Of a stretch of DNA of 64,000 bases, positions 26,896 to 34,660 are shown piece by piece. Numbering within the stretch: position 1 is the stretch's first letter; every line of letters starts with the position of its first letter. The position numbers and the translations under genes were made by a program. Source of the stretch: Roseburia inulinivorans DSM 16841 (GTDB lineage Bacteria > Bacillota > Clostridia > Lachnospirales > Lachnospiraceae); assembly GCF_000174195.1 (NCBI RefSeq), contig NZ_ACFY01000104.1:37883-101882 (forward strand). The letters are read 5' to 3'. The notes beneath the pieces are model-generated. The model did not search any database. It was given only the letters and a program-made list of their open reading frames with translations, and was not told the DNA's origin.

Positions 26896-28057
26896 TTTTT
26901 TCTATTTTTATATATAAGGAAAACAATCAGTCCCACAACAAAAACTGCCGTGATACCGCCAATCACCGGCACTGCCACAGGTACGGATGCTGCATCGATC
27001 TCCTGCGCTGCAAGGTCTGCATCTTTCCCGTTCACATCACCGGAAGCGGTACTCGCATCCTCTGCTGTGTTCGCCAACGGTGTCTCGCTCTCTTCGATGG
27101 CGACAACTCCATCATTCCCATCTCCATCCACCAACGGTGTCTGCTCCTCCGGAATTTCAACATTGCTATCGTCTACGGTCTGGTCTTCATTATCATCTGC
27201 CGGAGCATTTACCGCATTGTCCGCTGCATTATTTGCGTTATTATCTGCCACGTTATTTGCTGTATTGCCTACCGGCGCATTCACTGCATTTGACGCATTA
27301 TTTACTACATTTGCAGTAAATCCTGTCGGCTGGGAGGTTCCGGGAACGATGACCGTCTCCTCAACCTCGTTCACAACTGTCTCTGTCCGTGTTGTGCCCG
27401 GAACCACATTTGTCACCGTGCTGGTGATTGTCTCCACAGCCCCGGTGTAGCGGTATTCAAACGTTGCCGTGTTCTCTTTCCCTTTTTCCAGTTTTATAAT
27501 TTTACTGCTCTCTGTCGGTGTATAATCCGGAACAGTCACCGGAATGACCGTGATTGTTTCCTCTGCATTTCCATAGGTGATCTGCGGAGCCGCAATCTGT
27601 TCCTTTGTCTGACTGTCTATGAAACTCACCGTATAGGAAACCGGATCGATCAGACGTTTATAATCCAAAACATACTCTGTATTCCGCTCCACCGCAGTTC
27701 CCACAACACCGTTAAAAGCTTTCAACCCATATGCTGCCTCTTTTTCATAGTGCAGGCAGTTAGAAAACCATGATGTCAGCCTTGCATCACTTTCCCAGCC
27801 AGGCACTGTGAAAGCAAGTGTATCTCCCTTTGCAACTTTTACCTTAATATAATTTTTTGTCACTTCCATCCCTTCGGAAACAGTGATCTTATCTATATCA
27901 AAACAAGCAATATTTCCTGCACGGAATGTCACTGTATACATTCTTTTTTCCACCACTTCTTTCTCTTCCGAAGCTTTCACCGTTGTCATTGGAAGCACCA
28001 GCGCCATGAAGATAAAAACCGTAAGAAAGCCCGTAATTATTTTTTTACTTTTTTCAT
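26886..28057 (-). CDS. Membrane-anchored MucBP-like surface protein; signal peptide out of frame by one base
   Basis: The true start is probably ATG 28057, which overlaps the previous stop as ATGA and has GGAG at 8 nt. It reads MKKVKK then TAA at once; one more A in the A7 run (28040-28046) gives MKKVKKIITGFLTVFIFM, a normal signal peptide joined to the 373-residue open frame. A beta domain, a MucBP-like repeat (YTVSFIDSQTKEQIAAPQITYG), an Asn/Ala-rich linker (NNVADNNANNAADN), then TPLANTAED and a C-terminal helix (IGGITAVFVVGLIVFLIYKNRKKSK). Surface protein. As read, only internal starts such as ATG 27957-28007 would give product, without a full signal. Confidence 0.75.
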
Positions 28058-28875
28058 GACTTGCGCTCCACCTTTCTTTTTTTCACTGCGATACTAACAA
28101 TCACTATACCTGCCACCAGAACTCCTGCAGATACCGTCACTGTCAGAGGATCTCCTGTCCTGACACCATTTGCCAGTGGAACAAGCTGTTCTGTGACAGT
28201 CTTTGGAATCACTTTCTTTACAACCTTTGTCACCACATTGTCTTCTCCGTGCTCCGTCACATAATTTGTGATCACAACCGGCTTTCTGTCGTCTGCATAG
28301 TACGCCCGGAATTCAAATTCCATCGCACCTGCTGCACGCGAATAATCAATTCCATCTGCGCTGTCCATGCCCTCGCCGTCTAAGGTCAATGTCACATAGA
28401 CATCCGCCGACTCCCCCGGATCCAGAGCTGTCATATAACGATACTCATTCAATTCTGTAATTTCTGCTAAACCTTCGGCACTTGCCACATTTTCCGCATA
28501 TCCACCGGCATCTGCATCCAGCAAAGATATCCTTCCGGTATCATTGCCGATCTCCACCTGAAACTCATATGCTCCGCCAGACGCTTTTCCTGCTTCTTCC
28601 AAAGCATCCGTTGTCTTCTGCGAAATAAAAAAAGATGCCTTATGACTGTTTTGATTCTCGATTTTAATGACAACGGTCCTGCTGTCTCCGGGTGTCATGC
28701 CATCAAAAGCACCGGCAAGTTCTGTCTTATCTTTTGTATACACAAGCTGATTTTCCTCTGTCAGCTGCACAGTCTGAATTTCCGCCGCACTGACCACCGA
28801 TGAAAATCCACAAGTCCAAATAAGCAACAGAACGGCTGCTATGTTTTTATTTTCATATGATCCAATCTCCTTCAA
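28054..28875 (-). CDS. Membrane-anchored surface protein with VPLAN...RTGD tail
   Basis: 273 residues if started at TTG 28875. The AAGGAG at 28867-28872 instead fits ATG 28856, but that frame reads MKIKT then TAG; one more A in A5 (28844-28848) would give MKIKNIAAVLLLIWTCGFSSVVSA, a better signal peptide. The start is therefore uncertain. The mature part is a beta domain (MTPGDSRTVVIKIENQNSHKASFFIS), then TEQLVPLANGVRTGDPL, a helix (VTVSAGVLVAGIVIVSIAV) and KKRKVERK: a cell-wall sorting arrangement with RTGD in place of LPXTG. It lies 3 nt after the first TasA-like gene. Confidence 0.75.
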   Translation of the reverse strand: MKEIGSYENKNIAAVLLLIWTCGFSSVVSAAEIQTVQLTEENQLVYTKDKTELAGAFDGMTPGDSRTVVIKIENQNSHKASFFISQKTTDALEEAGKASGGAYEFQVEIGNDTGRISLLDADAGGYAENVASAEGLAEITELNEYRYMTALDPGESADVYVTLTLDGEGMDSADGIDYSRAAGAMEFEFRAYYADDRKPVVITNYVTEHGEDNVVTKVVKKVIPKTVTEQLVPLANGVRTGDPLTVTVSAGVLVAGIVIVSIAVKKRKVERKS

Positions 28876-28878
28876 CCG

Positions 28879-29505
28879 TTATCTTGTTTCTGAAACAGAC
28901 AAAATCGTTCCATTTTCATCAAACTCCGGGAACACGCCAAGCTCTGCTGCGATCGCATCTTTTGCGTTATTCGCCTGAACTGCCGTAACTTCGTATTCTA
29001 ACGTATAGACTGCATCTGCAAATCCATTTCCCATAGATTCCTTAAAATGAATTCCGTCCATAAAGTTTGTTGTCGTCTGTTCTGGAGCCAGCGGCTTTGT
29101 GTAGTACATCACCATCTGCTCATCATCCTCATACCCGATGATCCAGTCCTGATTATGTACATAGATATCATCCGCCTCCCCTGCACTCACAAGTCCGCCG
29201 CTTTTTGTATCCCATGCATGATAAATGACTACTTTTACATACACATCATAACCATCCGGGATATCGTTTTGTACTGCCTTCGGCATGATGATCGTTTCCC
29301 CCGGTACGATCGTAACCGGTTCTTTTTCCCCGCCGTCTGCCAGTGCCACAGGTTGATCCCCGATCACCGTGACTCCCACACTCTTAATGGAAATATTTGC
29401 CACTGCCTTTTCACTTTTTGTATTCAGAGCTGCAAGCGTTCCGCCAACCATCGTTGCCAGGATCAATACTGCAGCGATTCCCATAAGCATGTATTTTTTC
29501 TTCAC
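28879..29505 (-). CDS. TasA-like secreted protein, first gene of the locus
   Basis: 208 residues from GTG 29505 (GGAGGAG at 9 nt); ATG 29529 is possible but has no ribosome site. Signal peptide KKKYMLMGIAAVLILATMVGGTLAALNTKSEKAVANISIKSVGV, SipW-type with Ala-Ala-Leu-Asn-Thr after the core. The mature part has VPGETIIMPKAVQNDIPDGYDVYVKVVIY, the TasA-like beta-sandwich pattern. No anchor. It leads the operon behind the activator-type promoter at 29555-29587. Confidence 0.8.
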   Translation of the reverse strand: MKKKYMLMGIAAVLILATMVGGTLAALNTKSEKAVANISIKSVGVTVIGDQPVALADGGEKEPVTIVPGETIIMPKAVQNDIPDGYDVYVKVVIYHAWDTKSGGLVSAGEADDIYVHNQDWIIGYEDDEQMVMYYTKPLAPEQTTTNFMDGIHFKESMGNGFADAVYTLEYEVTAVQANNAKDAIAAELGVFPEFDENGTILSVSETR

Positions 29506-29554
29506 TCTCCATCTCCTCCGCTCATCCATTGAATTTTTTATAAATCCTTGTGTT

Positions 29555-29587
29555 ATTATAGGTATCCCCGGTCACACAATGGTCACA
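29555..29587 (-). promoter_or_regulatory. Candidate SARP-activated promoter P1
   Basis: The minus strand reads TGTGACC-ATTG-TGTGACC, two identical heptamers with 11-bp period (29581-29587 and 29570-29576), then nine bases, then a perfect -10 TATAAT (29555-29560). The -35 position reads ACCATT, which is not a sigma-A match. An activator bound to direct repeats over the -35 is the expected SARP arrangement. Confidence 0.7.
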
Positions 29588-29642
29588 CGAATATTTTATG
29601 CAGCAGACCGCACGAAAAATGCACTTTGTTTCTTCAATTACG

Positions 29643-29697
29643 CAAAAATACCTCCCGGCAGATTCGGGGTTGTTACCCGCATCTGCTCAGGAGGTAT
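29643..29697 (-). terminator. Strong terminator after metF
   Basis: On the minus strand ATACCTCC... and ...GGAGGTAT close a long stem with inner pairs (AGCAGAT with ATCTGC, CGGGT with ACCCCG) followed by TTTTTG. It isolates metF from promoter P1. Confidence 0.85.
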
Positions 29698-29755
29698 CCT
29701 GTCATTTCATAAATATTGATTTTTCTTCACATTTTAAGCAATCATTTTACATCCA

Positions 29756-30622
29756 CTATCTCACATAGATATTGGAAAGATTGTCCAAAATCTCTCCTGC
29801 AACATCCGGTTTATTCATCGTGTAAATATGCACATGATTGACACCGTTGGCGATCAGATCAATGATCTGCTCTGTTGCATATGCAATTCCCGCCTGACGC
29901 ATTGCTGTCGGGTTGTCTCCAAACCTGTCTACGATCGCAAGAAATCTCGGTGGAACCATATTGCCGGACAAAGATGTGATACGTTTGATCTGGCTTGCGT
30001 TGGTGACAGGCATAATGCCTGCTACAATCGGAACATCTATTCCTTTTTTTAATGCCTTGTACATAAAATTGTATAAAATGTTATTGTCAAAAAACATCTG
30101 TGTGGTGAGGAACTCGCATCCTGCATCCACTTTCTCTTTCAAATGGTCGAGATCTTCAAAAATCGTTGCTGCTTCCGGGTGTCCTTCCGGGTAGCATGCA
30201 CCACCGATACAGAAATCACCCTGTGCTTTGATATCTGCGATCAGTTCACTTGCGTGCTTGTACTGATCCGGCAGCGGAAAATCTGCATTTGCAGGAATAT
30301 CGCCACGGAGTGCAAGGATATTCTCGATATTTGCTGCCTTTAACTCCTCAATGACAGATGCCACCTTTTCTCTGGTGGAAGAGGCACAGGTCAGATGTGC
30401 CAACGCCGGAATGTTATTGTTACGTACTTCCTCTGCTAGCTTTACCGTATAATCAGATGTTCCACCTGTTGCGCCGTAAGTGACACTCATATATGCCGGC
30501 TTTAATGCCGCCATATCTTTTACGATATTTTTATAATTTTCCAACTGCGCACCCTGTTTTGGTGGAAAAAGCTCGCAGGAAATCGTCACTTCATCTTTGT
30601 TTAATAATTCTGTTAATCTCAT
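29756..30622 (-). CDS. metF: Methylenetetrahydrofolate reductase
   Basis: 288 residues from ATG 30622 (GAGGA at 9 nt; an in-frame TTG 30637 overlaps the ribosome site). TIM-barrel flavoprotein: CELFPPK near the N-terminus with the catalytic Glu, YMSVTYGATGG, LALRGDIP and TQMFFD are family signatures. Makes 5-methyl-THF for methionine synthesis. A methionine synthase is not in this window. Ends at a strong terminator; greA precedes it by 31 nt on the same strand. Confidence 0.95.
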   Translation of the reverse strand: MRLTELLNKDEVTISCELFPPKQGAQLENYKNIVKDMAALKPAYMSVTYGATGGTSDYTVKLAEEVRNNNIPALAHLTCASSTREKVASVIEELKAANIENILALRGDIPANADFPLPDQYKHASELIADIKAQGDFCIGGACYPEGHPEAATIFEDLDHLKEKVDAGCEFLTTQMFFDNNILYNFMYKALKKGIDVPIVAGIMPVTNASQIKRITSLSGNMVPPRFLAIVDRFGDNPTAMRQAGIAYATEQIIDLIANGVNHVHIYTMNKPDVAGEILDNLSNIYVR

Positions 30623-30653
30623 CTTTTTGTTCCTCAATCTTCTTTCTTATATA

Positions 30654-31157
30654 TTAAAAACTTCTCAGTTTATCCGTTCCATCATCCACCGTATTCTCGA
30701 TTTTTCGTATCTCTACAAAATAGGAATAGTTATCGTTTACTTTTACTTCGCAGCGGTCACCTATTTTGTGTCCCAACAATGCTTTTCCGAGAGGCGATTC
30801 GTTACTGATCAGATTTTTCAGGGAATTGCCGCGGATGGTTGTGACAATTTTATAGGTTTCTTCCTCGTCATCATCCTCAAAATAGACGGTAACGGTATTG
30901 TTCATTCCGACTTCATCATCCGCAGAATCCGTGGAAATAATCTTTGCCGTTCTGATCATTTTCTCCAGATAACGGATACGGCTCTCATTCTGATTTTTGT
31001 CTTTTTTTGCTGCATGGTATTCAAAATTTTCACTGAGGTCGCCATGTGCACGTGCCTCTTTGACTGCTTCCAGCGCATTTTTTCTCACAACCAGCTTCCG
31101 ATACTCAATCTCTTCTTCCATTTTTTTTATGTCCTGTTCGGTCAACTCGTCATACAT
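30654..31157 (-). CDS. greA: GreA/GreB-family transcription elongation factor
   Basis: 167 residues from ATG 31157 (GGAGG at 9 nt). N-terminal coiled coil (DIKKMEEEIEYRKLVVRKNALEAVKEARAHGDLSENFEYHAAK) with the acidic tip residues, then the FKBP-like C-terminal domain (ISNESPLGKALLGHKIGD). Rescues backtracked RNA polymerase by stimulating transcript cleavage. An acidic insertion (YFEDDDEEETYK) is unusual. It may be a second GreA copy of the genome, which cannot be judged here. Confidence 0.85.
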   Translation of the reverse strand: MYDELTEQDIKKMEEEIEYRKLVVRKNALEAVKEARAHGDLSENFEYHAAKKDKNQNESRIRYLEKMIRTAKIISTDSADDEVGMNNTVTVYFEDDDEEETYKIVTTIRGNSLKNLISNESPLGKALLGHKIGDRCEVKVNDNYSYFVEIRKIENTVDDGTDKLRSF

Positions 31158-31233
31158 GAATCCCAACCTCCATTTTCCATCTCTATCGGTACTGATCCTG
31201 TACCATTCTCATTATGATCTGCAGATCTGTCTC

Positions 31234-31962
31234 TTATAAAAACACCTGTTCTAATGCGATTTTCTCCGGCAGACAGCGTTCGATTGCACTCCCTTTCCGG
31301 CAGACAGACAGCCAGACATCCCGTTTGACATTCCATGTTTTCAGATAATATTCTCCCACCTGTTCTTCCATCGTGGAAAAAGAATCCAAAGACATTGCGA
31401 TCCCTGTTCCAACCGCCTTGATATAGGCTTCCTTCCTCGTCCATATTCCGGTAAAAGCCTCATCTGTCCAACATTTTTCCAGATATTTCCTCTCATCTTC
31501 TGCAAAAAAACGCTGTGCGATCTTCTGTTTTCCGGTGCGCATCAGCTCCACATCCACACCTATATCCTCTGTGCCAAAAGCTGCTGCCACATACGTGCCC
31601 GAATGGCTGAGGTTAAACATAAGCGGAAGCCGTTCTCCCTGCCCTGTCCCAAGATACGGCTTCCCATTTTCACCATAAACGAATCTTACCTGCTGCAAAG
31701 ACCGTGTTTGTCCGGTCTGCTCCAACTCTGCTGCAGCAGACGATCCCACAGGTATTGTCTGCGTGTAACCATACTGCCGCAGACCGTATTCCAATAACAA
31801 ACCTGCCCCAAAGGCACGAAGCCTGTCATCTTCATTTTTACATTGTTTTATTTTCTGTTGTCTGGCGCAGCACAAAAACTCCCACAACTGTGGTTGATCT
31901 GATCTGTCACGCAAGGCACTGATATCTGAATAAAACACACGCAGTTTTTTTTGCTTATCCAC
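31234..31962 (-). CDS. 4'-phosphopantetheinyl transferase, Sfp type
   Basis: 242 residues, start GTG 31962 sharing a G with the preceding stop (TAGTG). Transfers phosphopantetheine from CoA to carrier proteins. Motifs: NLSHSG, IGVDVE (Mg-binding Asp and Glu) and WTRKEAYIKAVGTG. No NRPS, PKS or carrier-protein gene lies in this window, so it serves distant targets. The C-terminal part (VKRDVWLSVCRKG) is typical for Sfp length. Coupled to the c-di-GMP protein upstream, without an evident functional link. Confidence 0.9.
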   Translation of the reverse strand: MDKQKKLRVFYSDISALRDRSDQPQLWEFLCCARQQKIKQCKNEDDRLRAFGAGLLLEYGLRQYGYTQTIPVGSSAAAELEQTGQTRSLQQVRFVYGENGKPYLGTGQGERLPLMFNLSHSGTYVAAAFGTEDIGVDVELMRTGKQKIAQRFFAEDERKYLEKCWTDEAFTGIWTRKEAYIKAVGTGIAMSLDSFSTMEEQVGEYYLKTWNVKRDVWLSVCRKGSAIERCLPEKIALEQVFL

Positions 31963-34565
31963 TACTTCTGATGCTCCTGCAGAACTTCTTTTTTTCGCCT
32001 TGTGGAATCCCAGACATTCTGCACACGTCTGGTCACGATCTCCGGAATAAACGGTTTTACAATATAATCGCTTGCACCTAATTCCATCGTCAATACCTGT
32101 TGTTCTGTTGTATCATCCGCCGTGATGATCACCACCGGAATATTTAAGATCCTTGGATCATTCTTCCTTTCCTGCATAAACGTCTGTCCATTCATGCCAG
32201 GCATCATCAGATCTAACAGGATCATATCCACTTTATAATTCTGTTCCTCTAAAATACGAAGTGCCTCTTCCCCATCTCCTGCCTGCAGGATACGGTAATC
32301 TGTTTCAAAAATACTCTCCAGCGATGCCCGGTTAATCTCCATATCATCCACGACAAGCATGGTTTTCTCGTTTACCTCTTCTTCCATCAGTGCAAGACGG
32401 TACTTTGCAAGTTCATTGTCCATCTCCCGCTGGACCGTGATATCGTCAATGCAGCCAAAAATAATATGGCGATCCCCTACCCTGTTAATATACTTCAGGC
32501 GGAGCTTGATCCAGATTTCCCTGCCAGACTCGAGAAAACGTTTCACTTCACATTCCGCAGTACTTTGATTCTCCACAACCTGTGCAAAAGTATCCATAAA
32601 CCTTTCTCTGTCAACATGATCAATGGATCCCTCAATCTCTTTGTGCACACGGTCTGTGTCATGATAACCAAACATGTCAAAATAAGCGTCATTTACACGC
32701 ACCACTTCAATATTTCCGTCGCTGTACTCATAAATTGCGGCTGCCTGCATCATGTTGGAGAAAATCATTTCCATCTGCATATTCGCTGTCCAGATGGCAT
32801 TCGTATCGTTGGATGTTCTCCTTGTCTCATCATCTTCAAAGTATGGCTGTTCATACAACAGCTTTTCATATTCTTTTACCGGCATTGGTCTTGCAAAATA
32901 AAATCCCTGCACATATTCGCATCCGATGCTGTGCAGAAACGATACCTGCTCTTTGCGCTCCGCACCCTCAGCTACGACCGGCATGTTCAGCCACTTTGCC
33001 ATGCGGACTACCGATGCCAGAATGTTTTCACTCCTGCCATCATCTCCGGAGCCATCCAGAAACTTCATATCAATTTTCAGGACGTCAACCGCAATATCTT
33101 TTAGTACATTCAGTGAGGAATAACCACTTCCAAAATCGTCCATTAAAATAGAAAAACCTTTTTTCTGAAGCTGTTCCATCATCTCTTTGATTGCTTTTGG
33201 GTTTCCTGTATATGCACTCTCTGTCAGTTCTAACTGCAGCCATTCCGGTGGAATATTGTATTTTTCTGTCAGTCCACAGATCACATCCACAATTTTTGGA
33301 TTATAAAGACTTACACGCGAAATATTGACGGAAACCGGAAATATTTTTCTTCCCTCATCTCTCCATCCCGCAAGCAGCTGGCATGTCTTTTCCCAGACAT
33401 ACTGATCCAGCTTCAGGATAAAACCGTTCCTCTCAAATACCGGGATAAATTCTCCCGGCGATATCATCCTGCCATCTGCTGTGATCCATCGCACCAAAAC
33501 TTCTGCTCCTGCAATGGAATTTCGCTGAAGTTCATATTTGGGCTGCAAATACAGCACAAACCCTTCGTTCTTCAGCGCATTCTTCATATTGTTGATGATG
33601 CGCTGCTCCTTGATAATCTCCTCACTCATCTCTTTTGTGTAAAAGAAATAGTTCTGGATATAATTTCCCTTACAGTTTTTGGATGCAAGATTGGCTTTGT
33701 CATACATTTCGTTGATGGAAAGATCACGGTTTTTCACAAGATATATCCCAAAGAAAGGCGTGATATCAAAATCCAGAGGATATTTTTCCATCTGATTCGT
33801 GAATTTCTTCACAAAGTCTGTGATCTCTTTCTCATTTTCATAAGAAAAGCATACCGCAAAAATATCTGCCTCAATTCTTCCATAAGTAATATAACGATAT
33901 TCTTTTTCCACATTCTGCAGATAATCTGCCATATACTTTAATAAATTATCACCCTCATCCATTCCAAAAAAGGAATTGATCAGCTGGAATTTTTCAATAT
34001 CGATCCTGATGAACACAAAATCTTCCGTACCGAAAATATTCAGCATATTTCTCGTATTATAAAAGAACTTTGATTTGTTCAAAATGCCGGTAAGCACATC
34101 ATACTCCGCACGGTACTTTAATTCATCATCCACTCTCATCTGACTGCGCTCGATCACATTCTTTACACGAAAACGCACGATCGTCGGATCATAAGGTTTC
34201 CGCATCAAATCCCATGCTCCGTATTCCAGACACTTGCACTCGATCTCATCATTGATGTCTCTCAACATTGCGATCACAGGTATATTCTGATACCTTGCAT
34301 CTTTGTGAAAAATTTCTAAGAGTTCCAGTCCGCTCATGTCCGGCATGATCAGATCTAGAATGATCACAGTTACCGCCTGATACTTCTCCTCTAAAACTGC
34401 TAATGCATTCTGTCCATTTTCTGCTTCAAGCACGATATAATTGTCATTTAAAATGTCCCGCAATGCAGTCCTGTTATGTCTTGCATCATCCACAATTAAT
34501 ATTGTATGTTTTCTTGTCATATGCCCTTGTGCCAGTCCTTCTCCATTTGTAGTGGTTTCAGCCAC
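31962..34565 (-). CDS. REC-GGDEF(degenerate)-EAL-PAS-REC c-di-GMP signalling protein
   Basis: 867 residues from GTG 34565; ATG 34520 (MTRKHTILIVDD) is an equal alternative. Domains: REC (about 18-140, Asp in ILDLIMP), GGDEF (155-310; the active loop reads GRIEADIF, so no cyclase activity is expected), EAL (320-575; EVLVRW, SVNISR, LELTES, DDFGSGYSS, VLKIDMKF, VAEGAE all present, so phosphodiesterase activity is plausible), PAS (about 605-715), and a second REC (740-855, LLDLMMP). Two receivers at opposite ends with no kinase domain imply input from separate histidine kinases. Cytosolic. No adjacent kinase. Confidence 0.9.
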   Translation of the reverse strand: MAETTTNGEGLAQGHMTRKHTILIVDDARHNRTALRDILNDNYIVLEAENGQNALAVLEEKYQAVTVIILDLIMPDMSGLELLEIFHKDARYQNIPVIAMLRDINDEIECKCLEYGAWDLMRKPYDPTIVRFRVKNVIERSQMRVDDELKYRAEYDVLTGILNKSKFFYNTRNMLNIFGTEDFVFIRIDIEKFQLINSFFGMDEGDNLLKYMADYLQNVEKEYRYITYGRIEADIFAVCFSYENEKEITDFVKKFTNQMEKYPLDFDITPFFGIYLVKNRDLSINEMYDKANLASKNCKGNYIQNYFFYTKEMSEEIIKEQRIINNMKNALKNEGFVLYLQPKYELQRNSIAGAEVLVRWITADGRMISPGEFIPVFERNGFILKLDQYVWEKTCQLLAGWRDEGRKIFPVSVNISRVSLYNPKIVDVICGLTEKYNIPPEWLQLELTESAYTGNPKAIKEMMEQLQKKGFSILMDDFGSGYSSLNVLKDIAVDVLKIDMKFLDGSGDDGRSENILASVVRMAKWLNMPVVAEGAERKEQVSFLHSIGCEYVQGFYFARPMPVKEYEKLLYEQPYFEDDETRRTSNDTNAIWTANMQMEMIFSNMMQAAAIYEYSDGNIEVVRVNDAYFDMFGYHDTDRVHKEIEGSIDHVDRERFMDTFAQVVENQSTAECEVKRFLESGREIWIKLRLKYINRVGDRHIIFGCIDDITVQREMDNELAKYRLALMEEEVNEKTMLVVDDMEINRASLESIFETDYRILQAGDGEEALRILEEQNYKVDMILLDLMMPGMNGQTFMQERKNDPRILNIPVVIITADDTTEQQVLTMELGASDYIVKPFIPEIVTRRVQNVWDSTRRKKEVLQEHQK

Positions 34566-34660
34566 CTGTCAAATTCTTTTTCTTCCGTACAAACCATATA
34601 CTTATATGATAACAAACTTATTTTTTCTTTTCAATACAAGAATTTTTATCTGTCGTTTAC

